From Symbiodinium natans (Eukaryota; Sar; Dinophyceae; Suessiales; Symbiodiniaceae): a stretch of DNA of 64,000 nt. The DNA lies in NCBI GenBank assembly GCA_905221605.1, contig CAJNDS010000047.1:558001-622000 (forward strand), read 5' to 3'. Numbering within the stretch: position 1 is the first letter of the stretch; every line of letters starts with the position of its first letter. This document shows positions 31,001-41,459 of the stretch, in pieces. The position numbers and the translations under genes were made by a program. The notes under the pieces were generated by a model. The model saw only the letters and a program-made list of their open reading frames with translations. It had not been told where the DNA came from and made no database searches.

Positions 31001-31392
31001 TGGGTTCGGCTAGGGTAGGGCTGGCATGGTGTAGCTATTTTGACGACTTTCCGCTGTTAGCTCTCAAAAGCTGCACTCACCAAGCGGACGGTTGTGCAAA
31101 GGCCCTGTTTGATTTGCTGGGAATCAGGTTCGCCCGTGAAGGTAAGAAGGCTGTACCCTTCAGCTCAACCTTCAAGGCGTTGGGCCTCTTGTTTGACTTG
31201 TCAAAGTTTGGAGAAGGAGAAGTCGTAATTCGGCACACAGATGAACGGATCAAGGAGCTCCATGCGTCGTTGAGTAAAGCATTGGAGGCAGACAAGTTGA
31301 CGCCTGCCGAGGCGGAAAGCTTGAGAGGGAGGCTGCACTGGTTCTGCTCTTCCTTTTCGGCCGTAGGCCTTGTCATGCCGTCAGCACTCTGA
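28087..31392 (+). CDS. pol: Polyprotein: 2OG-Fe(II) dioxygenase-like, C5-methyltransferase-like and RT domains
   Basis: Residues are counted from the GTG at 28087. Residues 120-240 look like a 2-oxoglutarate/Fe(II) dioxygenase: H169-S-D171 (TPRHSDSNN), H220 (FEHETLPW) and R230 ten residues on (DGDRLVLVAFS), the HxD...H...R signature shared with TET/JBP-type enzymes. Residues 275-480 resemble a cytosine-C5 methyltransferase: LCLEVFSGTARLSVAL (SAM loop, 279-294), APPCGTCS with C348 as candidate nucleophile, and IENPQNSWFWW (ENV-like motif, 420 onward). RT follows with DLTSAYKQYAVLP (motif A), LPFGTTGSVSGF (motif B) and SYFDDFPLLAL (motif C, Y984). It lies in the same frame as Gag. The activity of the modifying domains is unproven; the dioxygenase could act on another substrate. 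Confidence 0.8.
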   Translation: MIPLLDPEQPKGHKRASTGEILSGKPVLSSSPGSSSHDASASSHDGSVRTALRSFRFESWCEHNFSSELSKPESFAAQLLQQGSCNGTDLLHLSHLLPVESKSRHSADSLDGGSFLTGAYRHGGVAGARKSLAEFPLTSRLLVQLATQLFPGTTFSTVALFRNLRTPRHSDSNNLTGSCNHVAALTSFSGGGIRVYQGPEPEDLTFGASGVLSFDAHFEHETLPWRDGDRLVLVAFSVGCLSKLSASCRASLLAVGLPLPQEPAAALPGLTTGEPDLGLCLEVFSGTARLSVALQDVGFQVLAFDHRARSTFPTQQLDLTIPDHQQVLFDIVNDNAARLQHIHLAPPCGTCSAARGIPIPEFAEAGLSQPVPLRSEAHPMGLPGLSGSDWDRVQSANILYEFSCKLVRLAVSLGVGISIENPQNSWFWWLPPVVALLQDINGHETSFHACMHGGSRDKLTKLWCSDDRFAPLQALCSRDHKHAPWRPRLLDGKVNFPTAAEAAYPVLLCQRMAELVAAMKRALPPQASLFGPAPQKLRLALERQPRRRRPLVSMYTAYDAWAVPLELAEPVHRLLKCYPKGARVIRRQLCSWGQVRAAVCPKVEEDRLKQVLTSAWTWCTTLDAEPNLPVEDSMSSFEVCGMCSPSNFVETAEIVWVGIPREPEDFLQQAVKVGHPRRMITSDEDPTLTTLLENLLAPRLDCRDKGTSLLERWEQEKEQLAHEEERVMSSLDPVVATVLEGKSTVLLDRLLQEAQYPDVDLVEDIRQGFPLTGWMKNTNVFVPDPRPPKATLSSQLSSASARNRATLAKVASTVSDATAIATWDETLQELEKGWIFEDADVDLASCLIAHRFGVCQGSKVRVIDNGKASGINQTVGLQERYRLHGVEFLAALLTKALSDPRSKGAVIEGKTLDLTSAYKQYAVLPSDRSLFRIAVMNPSTREVHIYGPCSLPFGTTGSVSGFLRTAAATWFLGSARVGLAWCSYFDDFPLLALKSCTHQADGCAKALFDLLGIRFAREGKKAVPFSSTFKALGLLFDLSKFGEGEVVIRHTDERIKELHASLSKALEADKLTPAEAESLRGRLHWFCSSFSAVGLVMPSAL

Positions 31393-31427
31393 ACAAGCGT
31401 GCCAAAGCGAGTGAGGGATGTCTCTCG

Positions 31428-31997
31428 TTGGACCCTGATCTTAAAGATGCCCTGGCATACCTAAAGGACAAGGCGCTGTGTGCCCCGCCGTTGAAGTTGA
31501 CTGCAGACTTCAGGCGCACCTTTTACATCTTCACGGATGGAAGCCTTGAGGACTCTTACGCGGGGTTGGGGGGAATTCTCTACGACTCCCTCGGATCTCC
31601 TCTTGCGTTCTTCTCGGGAACAGTGCCTGAGGACGTTTTGAGTGCTCTGAGAAAGCAATCTTCGCATCCAATCTATGAGGTAGAGCTGCTCGCTGTGTGG
31701 GTCGCCATGACCTTGTGGGAGTCCGCCTTGTCGGATGCCTACAGCGTTTGTTATCTCGACAATGAAGCGGCGCAAGGGGCTTTGATAGCCTGCAAGTCGT
31801 CTACGTTGGCTGGGACTGCAATTGTCCGTGACATCCTTGACCTTGAGGATAGGTGCCGTTGTCGTCCTTGGTATGGGCGAGTGCCATCTCACTCTAACCC
31901 TTCAGATCCTCCGAGCCGAGGTGATTGCGCTGCTTTGCTTGGGGCAGGATTGATGGCCAGCTCTATGCCTGTGGAGTTCCCTGATGTTGGGAGTTAG
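31428..31997 (+). CDS. RNase H of YR element copy 2
   Basis: Catalytic residues are Asp in YIFTDGSLED, Glu in IYEVELLAV, Asp in VCYLDNEAA and Asp in NPSDPPSRG. The ORF opens with TTG and is in the -1 frame relative to RT. Upstream in this frame, sequence related to an RT-RNase H connection (HAVSTLNKRAK) is readable from about 31372, so RT and RNase H were probably made as one product. Confidence 0.75.
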   Translation: MDPDLKDALAYLKDKALCAPPLKLTADFRRTFYIFTDGSLEDSYAGLGGILYDSLGSPLAFFSGTVPEDVLSALRKQSSHPIYEVELLAVWVAMTLWESALSDAYSVCYLDNEAAQGALIACKSSTLAGTAIVRDILDLEDRCRCRPWYGRVPSHSNPSDPPSRGDCAALLGAGLMASSMPVEFPDVGS

Positions 31998-32042
31998 AGG
32001 GGTCACATGTCGGGTTGCTCCCAAGAGCTGCGTCTTCTCTAA

Positions 32043-32385
32043 GGGGGATGATCGGGCATGCTCTTGTGTGGATGGTCCATCGTGGTGTAGCAGGCATTGC
32101 CAGTTCCCACGTGGCCTCTGCAGTGCACAACAAAAGACCGACTCTGACCCCTTTGCCTTTTGGAAGAAAGCAAATGAGCGAGTGAGCGTCATCATGTTTG
32201 TTTGGGATCTCAAGTGATGAATCTTCAGGATGGATAGTTTTGTGAACCTTTCTCAAATAGATTCTGTCATTGGATTCCAATATTTCATATGCTGACGTTC
32301 AAGCATTGGGAAATTGCAAGTTTTAATTTCCATGAGCCATCGCATACGTGATGTGAGTGTTGCATGCGGTCCACAAGGCAAATAA
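32043..32385 (+). repeat. Split direct repeat B1
   Basis: 343 bp, one difference from B2 (G against A near 32170). Its last six bases, AAATAA, are also the first six of A2. Confidence 0.9.
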
Positions 32386-32608
32386 GGTACTGGCCCAGAA
32401 TGGGCAACACCCTTATTTGAAGAAGTGGATTGTTTTGATTGTCAACAAAACAAAGCATGCATGAAGTTTGTTTTCATCAAACCAAGCATGAATGCACATG
32501 ATGTGAGTCAACTTTTAAGATTGCTTGACAAGGCATGTTTGAGAGAATACATGGGCATGCTGGCTTTCTCCTCTCAAGTTTTGAGTGTCAGACGAAAAAC
32601 ATCTTTGA
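32380..32608 (+). repeat. Split direct repeat A2
   Basis: 229 bp, identical to A1. The B1-A2 boundary equals the junction expected in a circular intermediate. Confidence 0.9.
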
Positions 32609-32625
32609 CCCACCCACCCACGCCG

Positions 32626-32968
32626 GGGGGATGATCGGGCATGCTCTTGTGTGGATGGTCCATCGTGGTGTAGCAGGCATTGCCAGTTCCCACGTGGCCT
32701 CTGCAGTGCACAACAAAAGACCGACTCTGACCCCTTTGCCTTTTGGAAGAAAACAAATGAGCGAGTGAGCGTCATCATGTTTGTTTGGGATCTCAAGTGA
32801 TGAATCTTCAGGATGGATAGTTTTGTGAACCTTTCTCAAATAGATTCTGTCATTGGATTCCAATATTTCATATGCTGACGTTCAAGCATTGGGAAATTGC
32901 AAGTTTTAATTTCCATGAGCCATCGCATACGTGATGTGAGTGTTGCATGCGGTCCACAAGGCAAATAA
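32626..32968 (+). repeat. Split direct repeat B2
   Basis: 343 bp. Ends in AAATAA and is followed by AGCAAGATTCGAGG, which matches the right half of the uninterrupted site at 33845 onward (AACAAGATTCGAGG). Confidence 0.9.
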
Positions 32969-34640
32969 AGCAAGATTCGAGGGGGGTGGAATTTAGAGTA
33001 AATCCCTTCTCTCATCTTCTTTCAGCCCCCCCCCCCCTTGTGACCCCCTTCAAGCCCTCTTCAAGGCCCCCTTCAAGCCTCCCTTTACGCCCCCTTTAAG
33101 CCCCTTCAAGCCCCCCTTTAAGCCCCCCCTGAAACCCCCCCTTAAGCCCCCCTTAAGCCCCCCCTTAAGCCCCCCTTAAGCCCCCCCTTAAGCTCCCCCT
33201 TTAAGCCCCATTTAAGCCCCCTTTCCCCGCCGTCCCACCCCCAACCCCCCCGCTCTTTACTTCTTAACACAAAAACAATCTCGTCTCTACTCCTCTGAGT
33301 TTTGAACATGAAATACAAAAACAAAACAAGATTTGAGGGGGGTGAAATTTAGACTAAAGTCCTTTCTCTCTTCTCCCCTCTTTCCAATTCACAACAGGCA
33401 AAATGGGGGGGGCTGCGCCCCCCCCAACCCCCCCGCTCTTTACTTTTAGAAACAACAACTGTCTCGTCTCTACTCCTCTGATTTTCGAATAAGGAAATAC
33501 AAAAACAAAAGAAGATTCGAGAAATTCGAGGGGGGTAGAATTTAGAATAAATTCCCTTCTCCCTGCTCCTCTGAGTTTTCGAAGAATGAAATACGAAAAA
33601 CAAAAGAATATTCGAGGGGGGTGGAACTTAGAATAAATTCTCTTCTCCTCTTTTTGCTTTAAGAAACAAAAAACAGTCTCGTCTCCTTTCAAGATTGAAC
33701 AACCCAGGTTCAAGCCAGGTTCAACCCAAGTGCAATCCAGGTTGAAGGGGGCGGAATTTAGACTAAATTTCCTTCTCTCTCTTCTTGAAGAGAAGGTAAT
33801 GTTTAAAGTCTCACTTCTCTGGCTTCGAATAATGAAATCCAACAAATAAAACAAGATTCGAGGGGGGTGGAATTTAGAATAAATCCCTTCTCTCATCTTC
33901 TTTCAGCCCCCCCCCCCTTAAGGCCCCCCCCTTCAAGCCTCCCTTTACGCCCCCTTTAAGCCCCTTCAGGCCCCCCTTTAAGCCCCCCCTGAAACCCCCC
34001 TTAAGCCCCCCTTGAGCCCCCCCTTAAGCCCCCCTTAAGCCCCCCCTTAAGCTTCCCCTTTAAGCCCCATTTAAGCCCCCTTCCCCGCCGTCCCACCCCC
34101 AACGCCCCCGCTCTTTACTTCTTAAAACAAAAACAATCTCGTCTCTACTCCTCTGAGTTTTGAACAATGAAATACAAAAACAAAACAAGATTTGAGGGGG
34201 TGAATTTAGACTAAAATCCTGTCCCTCTTCTCCCCTCTTTCCAATTCACAACAGGCAAAATGGGGGGGGGCTGCGCCCCCCCCCCCCCCCCCCCCAACCC
34301 CCCCGCTCTTTACTTTTGGAAACAACAACTGTCTCGTCTCTACTCCTCTGATTTTCGAATAAGGAAATACAAAAAACAAAAGAAGATTCAAGAATCTTCG
34401 AGGAGGTAGAATTTAGAATAAATTCCCTTCTCCCTTCTCCTCTGAGTTTTCGAAGAATGAAATACGAAAAACAAAATATTCGAGAAGGGTGGAATTTAGA
34501 ATAAATTCTCTTCTTCTCTTTTTGCTTTAAGAAACAAAAAACAGTCTTGTCCCCTTTCAAGATTGAAAAACCCAGGTTCAAGCCAGGTTCAACCCAAGTT
34601 CAACCCAGGTTCAACCTAGGTTTCGAATTGAACCCAGGTT
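32969..34640. repeat. Large tandem duplication with poly-C and CCCCTTAAGC arrays
   Basis: Two units about 880 bp apart (from 32975 and 33856) share ATTCGAGGGGGGTGGAATTT, then a C-homopolymer run, then an array of CCCCTTAAGC-like words (33060-33220; 33935-34080), then TTCGAATAAGGAAATAC blocks. A G8/C-run hairpin lies at 34262-34300. AACCCAGGTTC words close both units. The open frames here are compositional. Confidence 0.8.
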
Positions 34641-34651
34641 CAACCTGAATT

Positions 34652-35594
34652 CTCTCTCTAGGGGAGGTGTTCCAGTTCTCTGCTCTGTGGTGGCTACAGG
34701 CCTGGTTATGAGAGATGTATGAGAAGTATGCATTTCAAGAGGCTGTCGATTCTCGGGCCTACGGCCCGGAGCTCGAGCAATCGAAGGGGTTCTAGAAAGC
34801 TTGCAAAACGGGATTTCGCGGCTGCTTCGAAGCTGCATGCCAAACAGCTATCGAGCTGCTCGCCGGCAGCTCACGAGCTGGCAAGGGAATTTTCGCAAGG
34901 ATTTGTCAGTCAAATTGGCTGACAGATCAGTCGCAGGTCCCAGCATCCATGAGCTGCAGCCCAGCAGCTTGCGAGCTGCATGCCCAACAGCTTTCGAGCT
35001 GCATGCCCAACAGCTTTTCGAGCTGCACGCCAAACAGCTTTCGAGCTGACTGCCGAGCGCTTTCGAGCTGATTGCCAAACAGCCTCGAAGCCTCCACTAC
35101 GCCTCGCAGGCGCTCCGAAGCTCCGCCCCTCTTCAGACGTGCGCGCCAGCGCGCGAAGCGCGCAAAGGTCCGCTCCCCAGCAGCTCGCGAGCTGACGAGA
35201 AACAACTTTCGAGCTGCATGCCACACAGCTCGGCCTCGATGCCTCGTAAGCCTCAATGCCCAGCAAGCTTCAATGCCCGGCCTCTATGCCTTACAGGACT
35301 TCCGCTTCGATGCCTCGCAAGCATTCCGAAGCTCCCGCTCAGGGCGCAAAGGTCCGCCCCCCAGCAGCTCGCGAGCTGACTTGCGCTCCGAAGCCCGCCG
35401 CGCGCGATGCATCCGCTCTCGAGTCGCTGCGCGGCTGTTTTGCAAGCACTTTAAAGCCCCTCCGATTCCCAGCTCTGCAGCCTCCAGCCGGCAGAATCGA
35501 CAGCCTCTCGAAATGCATAAGTCTCATCGATCTCTCATAACCAGGCCTGTAGCCACCACAGAGTGGAGAACCGGAACACCTCCCCTAGAGAGAG
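34652..35594. mobile_element. Foldback/MITE-like element with about 110-bp inverted repeats
   Basis: 34652-34775 and 35490-35594 are inverted copies (outer ends CTCTCTCTAGGGGAGGTG and its complement; inner part includes GGTGGCTACAGGCCTGGTTA). The interior holds a tandem array near 34950-35060 built on TTTCGAGCTGCATGCC and GAAGCTCCG-type words. No coding or clear target duplication was found. Confidence 0.65.
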
Positions 35595-35689
35595 CAAAAT
35601 TTGATGTTATTTACGCTATATCCGGCCCCATGGCCCACCTGACAATCCTGACGGAACTGACGGTCCTCTGGGCTGGCGGCGCTGGCCCT

Positions 35690-36920
35690 TCAGCCCGGCC
35701 ACCTCCTCGCACCTGTAGACGGGGGTGCGACATCTGCAGCAGCCGCTCCACAGCGGGGCGGTGCTGCTTCGGGACGTCCTGCATCACCAGGCAATCGGTC
35801 TTGATGCTCTTCAGGTAGCGCTTCGGCACTTCCGCCAAAGCCTGCCGAATCCGGGCCACCGCCACGTACTCGGCTCCCATGATGTAGTCATGCACCGGTC
35901 GGTAGGAACTGTTGGAGAGCGCTCTGCGACAAAGATGTGATCCCAGTAGTGTGTTCTTCCGCCGGAGTCCGTGAAGGTCTGGCACCAGCTGCAGCCCTCG
36001 CCATCTTCCTGATGGTTTGAAGTCTTCACGGAATAAACCAATTCTGGACTCCGAGCTCCTCAGGCCAGCTCTGCTCCATGCGCTCCAGGACCAGTTCCAG
36101 GCAGCGCTGGTCGACGTGCGCAGTGGCGTCCAGGCTCCACTTGAAGTGGCTCCACTTGGCGAGCCCCGCCTCCAGCATGTAGGCGCACGCAGGCTTGGGA
36201 TACCACCCTCTCCCCACAGAGGGCAGGCGGTCCAGCGCACCGCCGCAGGTCCATCAGCTTGCCCTTCTCCGACAACGATGCATGCTGGAGGAGCTGTAGG
36301 CCCACTGTTGGTGGGGTGGAGGAAGTACACTTCCCCGCTGATCATGTAGATGGGGTCCCCCTCTCCAGGCTGCCCCAGCTGCCGGAGCACCGCTTCCTTC
36401 ACGTTGCGGGCGATCTGCGCCTCACTCCAGGCGTCGTTCTGCCGGGACAGGCCCAGGTGCAGCGTGGTGATGGGCAGGTAGTCATGGCGCTCGTAGGGGT
36501 TGCCGTTCCTCCAGGGCCCCGGATGATCACGGGCACATGAGCCAGCCACTCAGTGTACTTATCCTTGAAGAAAGCTTTTCCTAGTTTGGTGACCTGGTAC
36601 TGGCCGTTGGGCTGCAGGGTCCGCACGAGCTTCCGCGTCCCCCTCTCATGAGGATGTAGTCGGAAGCGCCGTCTCGGATGAGCTGCTGGGCCTCGTCGAA
36701 CTGGCGGTTCGGGGGGGGGCGCCGGCCGGTGAGGCCGAAGAAGAACTGGCCCGCACGGGTGAGCTGGCCATTCGGACGTGAGAGGAGCACGGACTGCAGG
36801 CGGTGGTCCCTCAGAGGCAGTAGCTGCGAGCCTTGCGCTGAGATCCGTGGTCTGGCCCCAGCGTCGGCTGCACGTCGTATCGCTTCGCGTTGTTGGCCCC
36901 CTTGGGACTACCCTAAGTAA
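35690..36920 (-). pseudogene. Decayed protein gene, possibly a viral/transposon DNA polymerase
   Basis: On the minus strand, coherent coding passes through several frames: SRPNGQLTRAGQFFFGLTG (about 36790), KLGKAFFKDKYTEWLAHVP (about 36570), HDYLPITTLHLGLSRQNDAW (about 36480), YMLEAGLAKWSHFKWSLD (about 36180) and HDYIMGAEYVAVARIRQAL then YLKSIKTDCLVMQ (about 35890-35790). The last piece resembles the end of a family-B polymerase palm, where an xxKTD strand carries a catalytic Asp, but one motif is weak evidence. At least three frameshifts make it inactive. Confidence 0.35.
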
Positions 36921-37760
36921 GGCCTGTCAGTTCTGTCAGTTTTGTCAGATTTGTCAAGTGGGTTGTTTTAGCCTACAAAGAGCATCGAAAAACCCCCCCA
37001 GGGCCCGCCTGACAGAACTGACAAAACTGACAGTCCGCTCAGGCGGGGATTTGGGCTTCTGTTGCGGCAAAATCAGGCCAAACATGCGACCTGACAAAAC
37101 TGACAAAACTGACAGTCCCCAGCCTGGCCCCGGCGAGTCGAGTTGAGCTCAGGACCTGCCCGGAATGGGGGCAAGCGACTTTTGGTCTTTTTGGTGACAA
37201 ACCTGACATCTGCTTCCCGGACCCCGACACGGCAATACGAGTCTTCAGGGAGGGGCAGGACGACGATCAGGTTTGTCAGGTCTGTCAGACGGGACTTGGG
37301 CGGGGATTTGGGCTTCTGTTGCGGCAAAATCAGGCCAAACATGCGACCTGACAAAACTGACAAAACTGACAGTACCCAGCTGGCCCCGGCGAGTCGAGTT
37401 GAGCTCAGGACCTGCCCGGAATGGGGGCAAGCGACTTTTTTCTCGGCAGCGGGAAATGGCTTGTCAGTTTTGTCAGGTTTGTCAGTCGGCTCCTCGGGGT
37501 CTTTTTGGTGCAGTTTGTCTACAAAAACGCGTCAAACATGCCACCTGACAAACCTGACAAACCTGACATCTGCTTCCCGGACCCCGACACGGCAATAGTC
37601 TTCAGGGAGGGGCAGGACGACGATCAGGTTTGTCAGGTCTGTCAGACGGGGCTTGGGCGGGGATTTGGGCTTCTGTTGCGGCAAAATCAGGCCAAACATG
37701 CGACTTGACAAAACTGACAAAACTGACAGTCCCCAGCCTGGCCCCCGCGAGTCGAGTTGA
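36920..37760. repeat. TGTCAG-motif repeat block 1
   Basis: The word TGACAAAACTGACA and its complement TGTCAGTTTTGTCA recur at about 10-base spacing in both orientations (36925-36960, 37010-37040, 37090-37130, 37345-37375, 37455-37480, 37545-37570, 37705-37735). They are separated by a conserved spacer containing TCGAGTTGAGCTCAGGACCT and GGGGATTTGGGCTTCTGTTG. No genes. Confidence 0.75.
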
Positions 37761-38727
<967 letters not shown>

Positions 38728-38758
38728 AATTGTCCCTGCAACTCTGTCCTCAACGAGC

Positions 38759-41056
38759 TCAGTCAACATCTTCACCAAGCCAGGTCAAGAGTTGTTGTAA
38801 GCCTCCCAGTAGGTCTCTTGCTGCATCTCCTTGCACCACTTGAGCTGACGGTGGCTCTTCGATGGCGATGTAGCAATTTGGACCTAAGAGAACACCAATG
38901 ACTGATTTCACAGGCACTGTCGCGTTCTGCGCTTTGTTCATCACCGCAGCTGCGTTCTGGGCAATTTGATCGGCCTTCACTTTGCAGGTTCCGGCATTTG
39001 TGGCTCCGGTCACATCCAACAGCACCTGATGCCGGAATGCACATTAACACCAATAGATTCAATGACAGAAATGCAACACACCGTTTCTGTTTGCAACTGG
39101 GCCCCGGACCAACTCGTCTGCCTTGGTCTTGAACCAAATATCGAAGCCTTTGTGAGTGCCAGCCTTGCCACCTTCTGAAAGTGCATGATACATGATACCA
39201 TCCTCAATGCAGCGGATGCCGTCAACGCTGGGTGTTCCCTTCTTTGTGAATACTCTCGCGTCCTTCCCATTGAGCTGCTTGATTCCATCGCGTAGCTTTT
39301 TGCACTGGAAAGAGAAAGTATGCCCAGCGTCTTTCAAGTGAAAGCGTCCGTCTGCTTTGGCAGCTTTGCAGGCAAGAGCCCATGCATACGCCCGCTCCAT
39401 CACCAGACCATCGCACCAGTCAGAGTTTCCCAAGATGGAGCTAACAATAATATCCTGCCCATCGCAAAACAGATTGAAGGTCTCGTCGTTGACATCACGA
39501 TCACGAACTACCATCAACATCTGAAAGGGAAGGCTGAGTTTCTGGTTGTCCAGTGACACCAGTCCGGGATACCTTCTGTCGTCTGCCTCAGAGTCTTCGA
39601 TGCCCAGCAGCAAGTCAACTGCTCCAGAGACATGTTTTCTTTGTGGCAAAATGAAGCTGATGCTTGTGATAGCTTTCATGAGCTTCCTCTCAATATCTGT
39701 GTCTGTGTCGAGCGCCTCTTGCACTGTCACAAAGGCATTGCGCAACTCGCTCCTATCATCCTGCTTAATGTGGAGTTGGTCAAGACCGATGTTCCTCGAC
39801 ATAAGGAAAAGGCTCAGCTTGACCCGCAATGTTGCTAGCAAACGCCGCGCCTTGCCATTCCAAACTCCTGCAGGAAGCCTGATTTTGGGCAAGCCTGCTG
39901 CCGTGGCTGGTGCAATATCTGAGGCGTTGGAAGTCAGCAAGGACCCAACGTCCACCAACATCATGGCAATTGGAAACCTGCAGACTGTGGACGAGCCCTG
40001 CGCAGGCAAATCCGGTGGTTCAAGGTAGGTGGCAATCACCCGACATCTCGCTGGGACTGAGCCAGCAAGCAGCATTGCTCCTCGCCTGAACTCGGGAGAT
40101 GCGCTCATCGAGCGGTGCTCATCAATGTGGAAGAGGAGACGATTGCTCTGATTTTCCTGCAAAAACTTATGGACCTCCTCCTTGAACTTTGCCTCAGCCA
40201 TTCTCAAGCTTGGAAGTGGATTGGGCGGTCGCCATTCAATGTCATGATATGTTCCATTCATCTGACTCCTGAGGCAGTGGAGCATGAAGTCAGCACCTGC
40301 CCGCTCCAGCTCATCGGTCTCCAAATCGCGCAGTTGGCGGTTGGGCGCAGGGCTCTGACCTTTCTATTCCAAAGCACCCAGAAAAAGGATCATCTCGACA
40401 ACAATTTTCCCCGAAACAAAAATTGAGGATGAAATGCCCTTCCAAATGAATATCCAAAGACCGCGCTAAGTTTAAGGCGAGTTGCAATTCCCATCGTTGT
40501 TGGCAAATGGCATGTACAAATAGTGGGTGAAACTGTTCTCGCTGTTCTCGCCCAGTTCTACACTTCGGCAAAACATTGGAAGGATGGCGGCGGACTTGCC
40601 CCGCATACTTGGGGCTGAGAGGTATGCCACACGATCTCTAGCCTCGGTGCCCTGTTCCAGGCGACTCACTGCGACATCCAAATCTCTCTCGCAGCACAAG
40701 AAGGGTCGCAAATACAGCTTGTTCACTCCGTAAGTACCTTCTCTCACCGGCAGCGATGCCTCGTAAGCATCCCATGACTGCAGCACAGGGACATCTTCGG
40801 TTTGCATTTGAGTCTCAAAAGCATGTTGTATCCGTGTTGCCAAGCAGTCACAAGTGTTGAACGCCGTCCACCACTTTGACGCACCACGTGGAATTCCTTT
40901 GTGCCCGCAAGACTTGCGCTTCCCCGAAGGCACTCCAGCAAAGCCTTGCGATGACGAGCAACTGATGATGCACACAAGCAGCAATAAACAGGCAATCTTG
41001 AGAAGGCGTGACGGTCGATTCAATTGCTTTCGGCGAAACCCGAGGCGAAGCCCCAT
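38759..41056 (-). CDS. Intron-containing gene for a membrane-anchored P-loop protein (RHS/Crinkler-like pattern)
   Basis: Exon 1 starts at ATG 41056; MGLRLGFRRKQLNRPSRLLK leads into a hydrophobic segment (ACLLLLVCIISCSSS), a signal anchor. It contains a P-loop-like SAPSMRGKSAAILPMF and ends near 40490 (YMPFANND). Exon 2 (about 40340-39098) begins near LRDLETDELERAGADF, has LLFHIDEHRSMSAS, a Walker-B-like strand, and ends at GGCCCA. An intron 39097-39026 has GT...CAG ends and joins in frame to exon 3 (39025-38759), which ends TLGEDVD-like (LTWLGEDVD). The donor of intron 1 is not certain; non-canonical GC or GA donors are common in dinoflagellates. The P-loop plus DEHR layout resembles RHS/Crinkler-type NTPases by pattern only. 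Confidence 0.5.
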
Positions 41057-41459
41057 GGTGTCGTTTGAAACCAACACTGTTGCTTGAGCAAAACGTACTC
41101 GGCAAGAATGCAGTACTAACCAGCTTGCATGTGTTCTGTTTCTGCAGTCCACACCGATTGATTGCGATGGCAACTCGGCTTGTGCTTCGTGTTCTGGGCT
41201 GCCCGGCAATCGAAGCAAAAGGCCGTCAAGACCAAGGAACCCTCCTGTGTCGGAACTTTCCGAAAAAACCAGAGAACGGATCTGGGGTCAAGTCATGACC
41301 AAACTATTGACATGTAGCAGCTCCAAGGTGCTGAGCCTTGCAGCTGCTATTGGGTTTGTGCAGGGCCATATCATATTAGCATTTTGGTGTCGACACTGAG
41401 TCTGCACGGTGCCAGCACAGCACCAAACAGCCTACACCAAGTATTTGGGTTCATGTTAC
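41057..41459. other. Upstream region of the P-loop gene, nothing recognised
   Basis: No motif seen; it would hold the promoter and 5' UTR of the minus-strand gene. Confidence 0.4.

Larger units (their letters stand above)
23806..32968 (+). mobile_element. YR retroelement copy 2 with split direct repeats, 9.16 kb
   Basis: The structure is A1 (23806-24034), ORFs, B1 (32043-32385), A2 (32380-32608), a 17-bp spacer, B2 (32626-32968). A1 and A2 are identical over 229 bp; B1 and B2 are 343 bp and differ by one base that I can see. This A1-ORFs-B1-A2-B2 layout is the signature of PAT/Ngaro-type tyrosine-recombinase retrotransposons. B1 and A2 share AAATAA, as a circle junction would. ORF order is YR, Gag, dioxygenase/methyltransferase/RT, RNase H; in known DIRS/PAT/Ngaro elements YR lies at the 3' end. 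Near-identical repeats indicate recent insertion, although some ORF joints need frameshifts. Other dinoflagellate elements may share this order; I cannot search. Confidence 0.9.

Noticed and set aside
33142-34581. Minus-strand frames in the C-rich tandem repeats
   Set aside because: They follow the repeat units, have no domains and change with each unit.
36920-37760. CRISPR-like regular repeats
   Set aside because: Repeat words are short and inverted, the spacers are conserved, and the genome is eukaryotic; a dispersed eukaryotic repeat explains them.
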